NCBI GenBank assembly: GCA_015064665.1
Contig: SVRU01000065.1
Coordinates: 1-15,491, forward strand
Direction of reading: 5' to 3'
DNA from: Oscillospiraceae bacterium
GTDB lineage: Bacteria; Bacillota_A; Clostridia; Oscillospirales; CAG-272
DNA: 15,491 nt
Part shown: piece by piece, positions 6,233 through 13,567 of the stretch
Layout of the letters: each line of letters opens with the position of its first letter
How positions within the stretch are numbered: the stretch's first letter is position 1
Position numbers and translations under genes: made by a program
The notes under the pieces: model-generated
Database searches by the model: none
What the model was told of the DNA's origin: nothing
What the model saw: only the letters and a program-made list of their open reading frames with translations

Positions 6233-7704
6233 ATGACAGGTGTAATTTACGCTCGGTATTCCTCGGATAATCAGCGTGAGGAGTCTATCGAAGGGCAGAT
6301 TCGTGAAAATACTGCTTTTGCCGAGAAGAACGGCATCGTTATCGTTGGGCACTACATAGACAGAGCCGTTTCTGCGAAAACCGACAACCGCCCCGATTTC
6401 AACGTATGATACGCGATAGCGCGAAAAAGACCTTTGACGTAGTCATAGTTTGGAAGCTTGACCGCTTTTCGCGTAACCGCTACGACAGTGCAAAATACAA
6501 GGCTGCATTGAAAAAGAACAACGTTCGCGTTGTTTCCGCAACCGAGGCAATTTCGGAAGGTGCGGAGGGCATTATCCTTGAATCCGTTCTTGAGGGTATG
6601 GCGGAGTATTCTTCCGCAGATTTGGCAGAAAAGGTAACACGGGGTCTGACTGAGAATGCCTTGAAATGTCGGTTTAACGGTGGAAACGGTCTTCCTTACG
6701 GTTATACCGTTGACGAAGACAAACATTTCCAAATTGACCCCTTAAAAGCTCCCATAGTGGCTGAAATATTCAAGCGTTACGCTCACGGAGAGTCTATTGC
6801 TGAGATAGTACATAGCTTGAACGCACGAGGACTTAAAACGCAAAAAGGTAAAGCCTTTAACCATGGCACTCTAAACCGAATGCTCAGCAACAAATCCTAT
6901 ATGGGCGTGTACCACTATAACGGCATTGAAATTCCGGGCGGTGTACCCGCTATTGTGTCCGAAGACATCTTCAAGGTAGTCGAAAGACGAATGGCGAAGA
7001 ATAAGCACGCATCGGCTAAAAACAAGGCGGAAGAAAAGTATGTGCTGACAACCAAGCTTTTCTGCGGAAAATGCCACACAATGATGGTCGGAGACTCCGC
7101 ACAAAAGAAAAACGGCAATATCTACCGCTACTACAAATGTGCTAGTGCAAAGAGGCGCGAGTGCGATAAAAAAGCCGTTCGTAAGGAATGGATTGAGGAG
7201 CTTGTGCTGAACAAGGTTATCAAGGTTTTGTTTGATGACGAGGCACTTGACAAGATTGCTGACGAGATAGTGGCTTTGCTTGACGAGGACAACAAGGTTA
7301 TACCGCTTCTTGAAGCTCAACTCAAAGAGATTCGCAAGTCTATCGACAACGTGATGAAGGCTATCGAGGCAGGAATAATTACTCGTTCCACCAAGGCAAA
7401 GCTCGAGGAGCTTGAAGCCGAGGAAGAGCAAATCGAGCTTAATATTCTGAAAGAGCAGACAAGCTCTCCTAAGCTTACGAAAGAGCAGATTTTATTTGCT
7501 TTAGACAAATTCCGTAAACTTGACTTAACAATCGAGGCAAATAAAGAGCGTTTGATCGATAGTTTAGTAAAATGCATCATTCTTTACGACGATAAGCTCG
7601 TAATAACCTTTAATTTCAAAAATGAGCCTGTAACAGTTCCCACAAGCGATGAGCTTCTAGCAATAGAAGGCAGTTCGGATATTGAAGCGTTTGCTTCGCC
7701 TTAA
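6233..7704 (+). pseudogene. Large serine recombinase split by a one-base frameshift
   Basis: Site-specific recombinase of the TndX/Tn-type large serine family, which excises and integrates mobile elements. The first piece (6233-6409, 58 codons) holds the start of the catalytic domain with the YARYS motif; R8 and S10 are the expected catalytic residues. It stops at TGA right after RPDFNV. The second piece (6406-7704, 432 codons) continues the domain (MIRDSAKKTFD, KLDRFSRNR), then the recombinase domain, a Cys zinc ribbon (CGKC...YYKC...EC), a coiled coil of about 70 residues and the C-terminal strand region. Restoring one C before GTATG (near 6403) gives NRM and a normal protein of about 490 residues. 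The pieces overlap as ATGA, but the second ATG has no ribosome site. Probably inactive or a sequence error; see findings. Confidence 0.85.
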
Positions 7705-7968
7705 GAGAATCGAACTCATAAGGTTTTAAAAGATATATTTTCCCATATACATCACCGAATTTTTCTTAAATATCCGCATATTTCTCGAAAAATTCAGCTT
7801 GTCTATGAAAAAATCTATTCTTTTAAAACTGCTTCGCACCTTACGGCGAATAAATTTTTTGTGGATTTTGTTGGACTTTGCCGCAGTCAATTAGGAACTT
7901 TACAAGGCGGAGTACGGCGAAAGACGCTAAAATTTATCGCCGCAAGGCTTGTTAATTCGATTCTCTTA
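7702..7968. mobile_element. MITE-like 267-bp repeat, copy 1
   Basis: TAAGAGAATCGAACT (7702-7716) and AATTCGATTCTCTTA (7954-7968) are terminal inverted repeats matching at 14 of 15 positions. The interior folds strongly: GAATTTTTC with GAAAAATTC plus AAATAT-CCGC-ATATTT (7757-7795), and TTTTAAAAGA near 7724 with TCTTTTAAAA near 7819. No transposase is encoded; the open frame of about 60 codons inside reads like translated repeat. The first TAA is the stop codon of the recombinase gene, so the element lies flush against that gene. The right end, from 7848 to 7974, recurs inverted at 15365-15491. Confidence 0.65.
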
Positions 7969-7980
7969 CGGCTAAAAAAA

Positions 7981-8016
7981 CGCACCGAAAGTGTTAGAAA
8001 GAACGCTTTCGGTGCG
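7981..8016. terminator. Bidirectional hairpin terminator
   Basis: CGCACCGAAAG (7981-7991) pairs perfectly with CTTTCGGTGCG (8006-8016), 11 bp around a 14-base loop. It is flanked by seven A (7974-7980) on one side and AGTTTTTTGTTTTTT on the other, so it can stop transcripts from both directions. It lies 14 bases past the stop of the HtrA-like gene on the minus strand. Confidence 0.85.
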
Positions 8017-8029
8017 AGTTTTTTGTTTT

Positions 8030-9430
8030 TTAGTATTCGGTAAGGCACTCTTCGGTAATTGTGATGTTGACGGTTATCTCTTCGCCGCCACGGAGAATTT
8101 TGAAGGTGAGCGTGTCGTTTACCCTTACGTCAAGCATTAAATCAATAACGTGGTACTGACGGGATATCTTGACGGTTTTTCCGTTCAGCGTTGCCTCAAC
8201 AAACACGTCGTCCTTTTGCAAAACGCCGTCCGCAAGCGAGTCTGCCGAAACCTCGTATACCGAAACGGTCTCTTCAATTCTGACCTTTTCTGCGTCTGAG
8301 TCGTAAACCGCCTTGGAATCCTGAGTGCTTACCTTGATGCCGAGCATTGCTCTTTGAACTCTTTCGGTATCCTTTTCGTAGCAATAATCAATAATGTTTT
8401 CCGCTATGGATGAAGCGACGTTTGAAGGAATGGCGTAGCCTATGCTCTCAACTCCGTCCTCTACGATTTTGGCGTTTACAACGCCTATAAGATTTCCGTT
8501 TCGGTCAAACAGACCTCCGCCGCTGTTGCCCGAATTTATTGCGGCATCCACCCGCATTACTCGGAAGGAAACGCTTGTTTTGCCGTCGGCGGCGGTCATG
8601 GTTATGTATTCGGAGTCTACGCTGACGATGCCGAGCGAGCCGGAAATTCCGTATCCCTGAGCATTTCCTATCGCAATTGCGTTATCTCCTACGCATACCT
8701 CGTCAGAGTTTGCAATTTTTGCGGCGCAGGCATCCGACTCCTTTAAAATTTCGCTGTCCTTAACGTGAAGGATGGCAATATCGTAGTAGAGCGAGCCGCC
8801 AACGTAATCGGCTTTTAAAGCCTTATCGCTGATTTCGGAGCCGTAAAGGTATACGCTGATATCGTTGCTTATGCCGTTTTCGGTATTGCTGCTCGAATCG
8901 TAAACCACGTGATAATTCGTGATAATAAATGCGTCGCCTTCGGATTTGTTTATCCGATAAACAACACCCGAGCCTGACGAGGAATAATCGTAGGTGGTCG
9001 TTGAGCCTGAGCCGGGATACCATCCGCCCTGCTGAATCGTCGTTTGAAAATTGCACAGGATGCTGACCGAGCTCATCAGCCCTCTAGCCATTGCGGCAGG
9101 AATCGTGTTTCCGTCTCCCTCGGTGATAACAGAGCCGTCCTTGCCGTCAGCACCGTCCTTACCGTCGGCACCGTCCTTGCCGTCAGCACCATCCTTGCCG
9201 TCAACGCCATCCTTGCCGTTGGCGCCGTCTTTGCCATCGACACCGTCCCTGCCGACTACGATACCGAGATTTTGTTCGGTTCCGTCGGAATAGCTTAAAA
9301 TCAATTCTCCGTTTTCGTTGATTTCGGCATTCGTAATGCCCAAGATTTCATCTGAGGAGCATGAAGTGATAAATAATAAAGTAAGCAGAAGGCTGACCAG
9401 AATCGAAATTAAACGAAAGCTTTTTTTCAT
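8030..9430 (-). CDS. Collagen-repeat lipoprotein with HtrA-like (S1C) serine protease and PDZ domain
   Basis: A 466-residue secreted protein probably anchored outside the membrane. A basic hydrophobic signal peptide ends in a lipobox (LFITSC, lipidated Cys24). A short region follows, then 13 Gly-X-Y triplets at 60-98 (mostly GKD/GAD), a collagen-like stalk. The trypsin-like protease domain (about 115-345) has the full triad: H174 in TNYHVV, D217 in YYDIAIL, S303 in GNSGGG. A PDZ-like domain (about 363-455) ends the chain. HtrA proteases degrade or trim misfolded envelope proteins. The usual single N-terminal membrane helix is replaced here by a lipid anchor plus collagen stalk. AGGAGG lies upstream of the ATG. 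It stands alone with its own promoter and terminator. Confidence 0.93.
   Translation of the reverse strand: MKKSFRLISILVSLLLTLLFITSCSSDEILGITNAEINENGELILSYSDGTEQNLGIVVGRDGVDGKDGANGKDGVDGKDGADGKDGADGKDGADGKDGSVITEGDGNTIPAAMARGLMSSVSILCNFQTTIQQGGWYPGSGSTTTYDYSSSGSGVVYRINKSEGDAFIITNYHVVYDSSSNTENGISNDISVYLYGSEISDKALKADYVGGSLYYDIAILHVKDSEILKESDACAAKIANSDEVCVGDNAIAIGNAQGYGISGSLGIVSVDSEYITMTAADGKTSVSFRVMRVDAAINSGNSGGGLFDRNGNLIGVVNAKIVEDGVESIGYAIPSNVASSIAENIIDYCYEKDTERVQRAMLGIKVSTQDSKAVYDSDAEKVRIEETVSVYEVSADSLADGVLQKDDVFVEATLNGKTVKISRQYHVIDLMLDVRVNDTLTFKILRGGEEITVNITITEECLTEY
9137..9253 (-). repeat. Tandem repeat coding for Gly-X-Y triplets
   Basis: About 117 bases made of 9-base units coding for Gly-X-Asp/Asn. 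They are arranged as 18-base pairs (GKDG-A/V-D) that are nearly identical over the last four units and more diverged at the 5' end of the gene. Such arrays change in copy number by slippage in whole triplets, so stalk length may differ between strains without a frame change. Confidence 0.8.
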
Positions 9431-9457
9431 AATTACGACCTCCTATGCTTGAAAATG

Positions 9458-9528
9458 CTCCGCTTATGTTGTTTTTAAAATTTTCAAAAGCTGCGGAGTA
9501 TGTCCTTTTTGTGTTTTTCTATATTTTA
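9458..9528 (-). promoter_or_regulatory. Likely promoter and leader hairpin of the HtrA-like gene
   Basis: The minus strand has TAAAAT (plus-strand 9523-9528) preceded at 17 bases by a weak TTTAAT. The leader of about 85 bases contains CTCCGC (9458-9463) paired with GCGGAG (9493-9498) around an A/T-rich loop, some 20 bases ahead of the ribosome site. The hairpin might steady the message or sense conditions; that is inference. Confidence 0.4.
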
Positions 9529-9583
9529 CCACATTTTTATGAATAATTAAATTGGATTTTATGAATATTTCAGCTAAAAACAG

Positions 9584-9633
9584 ACAAAGGCAAAAGCGCA
9601 GCTCTCGGTAGGAGTATTACGTTTTGCCTTTGT
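9584..9633. terminator. Hairpin terminator after the pyridoxamine kinase gene
   Basis: ACAAAGGCAAAA (9584-9595) and TTTTGCCTTTGT (9622-9633) pair perfectly over 12 bp. On the minus strand the stem is followed by CTGTTTTTAGC. It lies about 18 bases past the kinase stop codon and closes that transcript before the HtrA-like gene. Confidence 0.7.
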
Positions 9634-9650
9634 ATGCTTCTTGAAATTTA

Positions 9651-10481
9651 TCAGTCCAGCCTATCCATCAGATAGCTAAGCGCCGTTTCAAATTTTGCGC
9701 CGTACCAATGGCTGTCGTCCCCCTGCGTGTTAACGATGCACTGCACCGTGTAATCGGCGGCAATCTTTGCGGCTTCAATAATATCCTTGCCCCTCATCAA
9801 TGCGCCCGTGAAGGCTGAAGCGTAGATATCTCCCGTGCCGTGACAACCCTTGGAAAGCTTTTTGTGCTCGTAGTAATCAAGCCTTCCGTTCTTATAAACC
9901 GCTACGCCCGTCTTCTCGGGGGCGTAACTCACACCCGTAAGAACGATTGCCTTTGCACCAAGCTCGGTGAGCTTTACAAGAAGATTCTTTACGTAACTTT
10001 CGTTATATTCCTCGCGGTACTCTGCATCGGTAAGAAAGCACGCCTCGGTAATGTTCGGAACAAGAATATCGGCAGAGGCGCAAAGCGTGCGCATTGCTTT
10101 AACGTATTCACCGTCGAATATTGAATAGAGCTTTCCGTTGTCTGCCATAGCGGGATCAACGATTCTGACGCAATTCTCCGTTCCCATAGTGTTAAGGATA
10201 TCCTTTACGTATCCGACCTGCTTCACACTGCCGAGGTATCCGGTATAAATTGCCTCGAATTTTATATTTTCTTTTTTCCAATGCTCTTGGATTTTTGGCA
10301 TATCATCGGTAAGGTCGCGAAAGGTAAATCCGCTGAAGCCCGCCGTGTGTGTTGAAAGCACCGCGGAGGGAAGAATGCAGGTTTCAAGTCCGCAAGCAGA
10401 GAGGATGGGAAGCGCAACCGTCAGCGAACACTGACCTACGCAGGAAATATCTTGAATAGTGAGGATTTTTTTGTAAGACAT
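9651..10481 (-). CDS. pdxK/pdxY-like: Pyridoxamine/pyridoxal kinase (vitamin B6 salvage)
   Basis: A 276-residue ribokinase-fold enzyme that phosphorylates pyridoxal, pyridoxamine or pyridoxine with ATP, giving PLP or its precursors in the cytoplasm. The start (KKILTIQDISCVGQCSL) is the family's substrate-binding strand and loop. VDPAMADNGKLY and ILVPNITEA are typical of PdxK/PdxY. GCHGTGD (212-218) is the anion-hole motif with D218 as the catalytic base. Length fits PdxY-type enzymes. The ATG at 10481 is preferred because AAGGAG lies nine bases upstream; a TTG two codons earlier is too close. It is transcribed divergently from a PdxR/MocR-type regulator, which supports a B6 role and control by it. 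The letter (K or Y) cannot be decided from sequence. Confidence 0.9.
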   Translation of the reverse strand: MSYKKILTIQDISCVGQCSLTVALPILSACGLETCILPSAVLSTHTAGFSGFTFRDLTDDMPKIQEHWKKENIKFEAIYTGYLGSVKQVGYVKDILNTMGTENCVRIVDPAMADNGKLYSIFDGEYVKAMRTLCASADILVPNITEACFLTDAEYREEYNESYVKNLLVKLTELGAKAIVLTGVSYAPEKTGVAVYKNGRLDYYEHKKLSKGCHGTGDIYASAFTGALMRGKDIIEAAKIAADYTVQCIVNTQGDDSHWYGAKFETALSYLMDRLD

Positions 10482-10494
10482 ACGCAATTTCTCC

Positions 10495-10523
10495 TTGAAA
10501 TTTTTCTGCGTTTATTATATAAT
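10495..10523 (+). promoter_or_regulatory. Promoter of the PdxR-like regulator gene
   Basis: TTGAAA (10495-10500) and TATAAT (10518-10523) with a 17-base spacer. Transcription should begin near 10530, inside the inverted repeat, so binding there would also control the regulator's own gene. The -35 box coincides with the ribosome-site/leader region of the kinase gene. Confidence 0.7.
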
Positions 10524-10542
10524 ATATCTGACTACATAACAA
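10514..10542 (-). promoter_or_regulatory. Promoter of the pyridoxamine kinase gene
   Basis: On the minus strand TTGTTA (plus-strand 10537-10542) and TATAAT (10514-10519) have a 17-base spacer. The -35 box lies in the spacer of the inverted repeat at 10527-10550, so a protein bound there would block or contact RNA polymerase. The -10 box overlaps that of the divergent regulator promoter by two bases. Confidence 0.7.
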
Positions 10543-10550
10543 TAGTCAGA
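10527..10550. promoter_or_regulatory. Inverted-repeat operator between kinase and regulator
   Basis: TCTGACTA (10527-10534) and TAGTCAGA (10543-10550) form a perfect 8-bp inverted repeat with an 8-base spacer. It overlaps the kinase -35 box and the expected start point of the regulator gene. GntR-type winged helices bind such dyads, so this is the best candidate site for the adjacent regulator. Confidence 0.65.
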
Positions 10551-10573
10551 AATGGAGAATATTATATCACCAG

Positions 10574-11656
10574 ATGAAATATAAAATAGATAAAAGCACC
10601 CGCCCGGTATATTTGCAGATATATAAGCAGATAAAGGAAGATATTATAAACGGTAATTATCCGTTCAATACCAAGCTCCCGTCAAAGAGACTGCTTGCCG
10701 ACGAAACCGAAACGAGCACGGTCACCGTTGAACACGCCTATGAGCTTTTGTGCGACGAGGGATACGTTGAATCTCGCGAACGAAGCGGCTTCTTCGTCGT
10801 TTTTCGCAACACGGACGGCTTCGCCATGCCATCGGACGATGTCGCTTATATTCCTGAAATTTCACACGGTCACGGCGCAGGACTCTCTTTCCCTTTCTCC
10901 GTGCTTGCCAAAACTATGCGAGCCGTGATAGGCGAGCTTGGCGCAGCCATTCTCGAAAAATCCGATAACAAGGGCTGTATTCAGCTTCGCCTTGCCATAA
11001 AGAAGTATCTCGCAAAGAACCGAGGCATTTCAGTCGACGTGGAGCAGATAATCATAGGCTCGGGCGCGGAATATCTGTACGGACTTATCATTGAGCTGCT
11101 CGGCAGAGACAGAATCTACGGAATAGAGAGTCCGTCGTATAAGAAAATAAAGCAGGTCTATTCCGCCGCAGAGGTTTCATACGAGGAGCTTCGTCTGTCG
11201 GGTGACGGCGTTGACAGCGCGGCTCTTTCAAGCACAGACGCTAACGTGCTTCACACGACTCCGTACAGAAGCTATCCGACGGGCGTATCCGCTTCCGCGA
11301 GCAAACGTCATGAATATATTCGTTGGGCGGGCGCGCGTGACAGATATATTATAGAGGATGACTTTGAATCCGAGTTTTCTGTATCCTCAAAACCGGAGGA
11401 CACCTTATTTGCCATCTCGGATAGGGATAACGTGATTTATCTGAACACCTTTTCTATGACGATATCAAGCTCTTTGCGCGTTGGTTATATGGTGCTTCCG
11501 AGGCGGCTTTTGGGCAGATTTGCCGAGCGTCTTGGGTTTTACTCCTGCACCGTTCCCACGTTTGAGCAACACGTTATAGCAAGGCTTATACAAAACGGAG
11601 ATTTTGAAAGACATATCAACCGCGTAAGACGGCATAAGCGAAGCGCCAAAAAATAA
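10574..11656 (+). CDS. MocR/PdxR-type regulator (GntR helix plus aminotransferase-like domain), altered
   Basis: Residues 1-80 are a GntR winged helix (RPVYLQIYKQIKEDIING, KLPSKRLLADE, YVESRERSGFFV). From about 105 a fold-type I aminotransferase-like domain follows (GSGAEYL, TTPYRSYPTG, IEDDFESEF). The family senses PLP and controls B6 or amino-acid genes; here it is divergent from a B6 kinase. Two oddities. The position of the PLP-binding Lys (TFSK in the family) reads TFSM, Met295, codon ATG at 11456-11458. The chain ends at 360 residues (HINRVRRHKRSAKK), about 100 short of the usual 460-480, with no trace of the missing part downstream. It may therefore be PLP-blind, decaying, or bind PLP without a covalent link. 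No good ribosome site; GGAG lies 16 bases upstream. Confidence 0.85.
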   Translation: MKYKIDKSTRPVYLQIYKQIKEDIINGNYPFNTKLPSKRLLADETETSTVTVEHAYELLCDEGYVESRERSGFFVVFRNTDGFAMPSDDVAYIPEISHGHGAGLSFPFSVLAKTMRAVIGELGAAILEKSDNKGCIQLRLAIKKYLAKNRGISVDVEQIIIGSGAEYLYGLIIELLGRDRIYGIESPSYKKIKQVYSAAEVSYEELRLSGDGVDSAALSSTDANVLHTTPYRSYPTGVSASASKRHEYIRWAGARDRYIIEDDFESEFSVSSKPEDTLFAISDRDNVIYLNTFSMTISSSLRVGYMVLPRRLLGRFAERLGFYSCTVPTFEQHVIARLIQNGDFERHINRVRRHKRSAKK

Positions 11657-11703
11657 ATAAAAGCAACAAAAAAATTCACGGGAAATTACCTAAAATAAAA
11701 AAT

Positions 11704-11787
11704 AAAAGATAGATTTATCACCGAACACGCCATTCAAATATTAATATATTTGAGGAAATTCGTATTATATGTGAAAATCTATCTTTT
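11704..11787. terminator. Large bidirectional terminator hairpin between convergent genes
   Basis: AAAAGATAGATTT (11704-11716) pairs perfectly with AAATCTATCTTTT (11775-11787), and CAAATAT-TAAT-ATATTTG (11735-11752) forms an inner hairpin. T-rich runs follow on both strands (TTTTTAAATTTTTTT on plus; TTTTATTTTTTATTTT on minus). It lies between the converging regulator gene and phosphoglycerol transferase gene and suits both. Confidence 0.75.
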
Positions 11788-11809
11788 TAAATTTTTTTGC
11801 TATTTTCTG

Positions 11810-13420
11810 CTATTTTGATTTTTCCTCAAATTTCTTTTTCGTTTCCTCATCGTAGAAGGTTTCAATATAGAAATCCGAGGATTTGTTAAGCTCCTCTTCA
11901 AGCTTATCGTAGCCGTATTTTTCGGTCAGAGTTTCCTCGCTTGAGAAAAGGTTCGTTCCGAGCCCGAGTCTGTCGCCCTCTATGCTTACGCCCAGTGCCG
12001 CAAGGGTGGTGGGGAACATATCAAAGGTTGCAAACTCTCTGCCGTTTTCCTTTATCGGCTCTGACGCGGGGTTTATAATGCAGTTGTAGGCCGTTCTTAC
12101 GTAGCTTTCGTCGATATCGGCAAGGAACTCGGGGTCCATAGTCAAATGGTCGCCCGAAAGAATTATCGTTGTGTTTTCGTAAAAGGGCTGCTCCTTTATC
12201 CAATCAATAAACTCGCTGACCTGCTTTGAAGAGCAGGCGATAACGTTGGAGTACTGCTCGCCGTATTCGTTGCCGCACTCCTCGCATACGTATCCCGAGG
12301 GGAAATGCGTATCGGCTGTAAGCGTGGTGAAATTGAAGGGCTTTCCGAGGGAGGCGAGTCTTGATATCTCCTCTTTTGCGAAATCAAAGAGCTTCACGTC
12401 CTCAAATCCCCACCATTTCCAATAATCCTCGGGAAGCTTTCCTTCGGATATAAGCGAATTGACGTCGGTGATTTTATAGTTTCCGTGCTCGGTGAAATAG
12501 ACGTCGCGCGCGGCAAATCCCGCATCAGACCCGAGCAGAATAGATTGCTCGTAGCCCTCTTTTTCAAGAATATCGCCAAGCGTGGTAATACCCGGCATAT
12601 ACGTTCCGTCGTTGCCGTAGGTGTCAAAGTTTATCGGAACCTTTATGATAACGCCGGAGGTCTGCGCGAACATTGCCGCCGCGGTCCACCTTGCGCCGAC
12701 GTAGCAATACGCTCCGTGCTTTTCGTTATTTCCGCTGAAGCTGACGTTGTCCTTTGCAAGAGCGGAGAGCTCAGGCATAAAATCGTCGGTTATATTTCCG
12801 CCCGCATCGGTGTCGGAAAAGGTGTTTTCCATAGATTCGAGGAAAATATAAATAAGATTGCGCTTTTCGGTCGGGAATGTTATCTTGGTTTTGTCGGGGT
12901 CGACGTAGTGCGCTTCTATAAAATCGGATTTTGCAAACGCGTTAGCCACGAAGGTGTGAACTTCAAGTCGGAAAATAAATATAATAACCGACAAAACAAG
13001 CGTCATAGCCGCCATTGACATAAATCTTTTCTTAAAGAAGACTGCAGTTTTCGACGCCGAATAGCTCACGTATTTTTTAAATTTTGCAAGCTTACTTTCA
13101 AGCTTTCCCGCAAGGAAAAGCCAAAGAAGCAACTCGGCGCCCGCAATTACTGAGCCAAGCAAAACGATGCGGAGCATGGCATCCCATATGATAGTTCCGC
13201 TGGTGCCCGCCGCGGGGGATTTAAGCTGATATAGCACCTGGTCAAACTGCACGTGGTCGTATCTGTCGAGCAGCCATATCATCAAAAAGAAGAGAAGATT
13301 GGCGCAAAGAAGAAGGACAGACGCAACAATAGGCTTAACGAAACGTTTTTTTGACGGCTTTACACCGTTTTCGGTTTCGTCGTTTATATTTTCATTTAAT
13401 TCGGTTTCAAATTCAGCCAA
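11810..13420 (-). CDS. LTA-synthase/MdoB-like phosphoglycerol transferase
   Basis: A membrane enzyme of the alkaline-phosphatase-like sulfatase fold, family LtaS/OpgB, which moves phosphoglycerol from phosphatidylglycerol onto envelope polymers or glycans. The 536-residue form has three likely membrane helices (about 30-50, 80-105, 135-155) and a large extracytoplasmic domain. IYIFLESME (metal Glu195), the nucleophile Thr246 in GARWTAAAMFA, LGSDAGFAARD, TADTHFPSGY (His372) and SGDH (424-425) give the full active site. LtaS usually has five helices; three plus the WT motif resembles MdoB/OpgB. A Cys pair (CEEC) sits near the active site. The TTG at 13420 is chosen because GAGGTGA, a strong ribosome site, stands right for it; the GTG at 13429 overlaps that site. 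Confidence 0.9.
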   Translation of the reverse strand: MAEFETELNENINDETENGVKPSKKRFVKPIVASVLLLCANLLFFLMIWLLDRYDHVQFDQVLYQLKSPAAGTSGTIIWDAMLRIVLLGSVIAGAELLLWLFLAGKLESKLAKFKKYVSYSASKTAVFFKKRFMSMAAMTLVLSVIIFIFRLEVHTFVANAFAKSDFIEAHYVDPDKTKITFPTEKRNLIYIFLESMENTFSDTDAGGNITDDFMPELSALAKDNVSFSGNNEKHGAYCYVGARWTAAAMFAQTSGVIIKVPINFDTYGNDGTYMPGITTLGDILEKEGYEQSILLGSDAGFAARDVYFTEHGNYKITDVNSLISEGKLPEDYWKWWGFEDVKLFDFAKEEISRLASLGKPFNFTTLTADTHFPSGYVCEECGNEYGEQYSNVIACSSKQVSEFIDWIKEQPFYENTTIILSGDHLTMDPEFLADIDESYVRTAYNCIINPASEPIKENGREFATFDMFPTTLAALGVSIEGDRLGLGTNLFSSEETLTEKYGYDKLEEELNKSSDFYIETFYDEETKKKFEEKSK

Positions 13421-13450
13421 AGCCGTCACCTCACTTTCGTAGTAAGATGT

Positions 13451-13479
13451 ATTTTACCACAACAGTTCGATATAGTCAA
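13451..13479 (-). promoter_or_regulatory. Promoter of the phosphoglycerol transferase gene
   Basis: Minus-strand TTGACT (plus-strand 13474-13479) and TAAAAT (13451-13456) with a 17-base spacer, leading to the TTG start at 13420 through a short leader with GAGGTGA. It is divergent from the next promoter, with about 30 bases between the two -35 boxes. Confidence 0.75.
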
Positions 13480-13508
13480 GATGAAAATTTTTAATAAATT
13501 GAAATATA

Positions 13509-13537
13509 TTGACAAAAAATTTGCGTAGGTGTATAAT
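13509..13537 (+). promoter_or_regulatory. Consensus sigma-A promoter of the PHP-domain gene
   Basis: TTGACA (13509-13514), 17 bases, TATAAT (13532-13537): a perfect match to the sigma-A consensus. Transcription should start near 13544, leaving a leader of about 24 bases. No inverted repeat is evident around it, so strong constitutive expression seems likely. Confidence 0.85.
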
Positions 13538-13567
13538 TATTGAAGACAAACAGATTACGGTGACGCT

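Noticed and set aside
6352..6732. Long minus-strand frames across the recombinase (also 6871-7431)
   Set aside because: They are opposite-strand shadows of the recombinase, whose conserved motifs are clear on the plus strand.
7950..7970. A possible tRNA 3' end (GTTCGATTCTC-like)
   Set aside because: No acceptor, D or anticodon arms can be found, and the motif is the terminal repeat of the MITE-like element.
7861..8043. A 60-codon frame in the MITE-like repeat, recurring at 15287-15478
   Set aside because: Its repetition is explained by the repeat itself. It lacks a ribosome site, and the two copies diverge outside the repeat.
9137..9253. A CRISPR-like array suggested by the regular repeat
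   Set aside because: There are no unique spacers; the 9/18-base units are contiguous, in frame and code for Gly-X-Y triplets.
9044..9298. Low-complexity plus-strand frames opposite the collagen-like repeat
   Set aside because: The Ser-Leu-Pro and Val-Leu-Ala repeats are the antisense reading of the Gly-X-Y array.
12485..13018. A 177-codon plus-strand frame within the phosphoglycerol transferase gene
   Set aside because: The minus-strand frame shows a complete active site and membrane helices; the plus-strand frame is a shadow.
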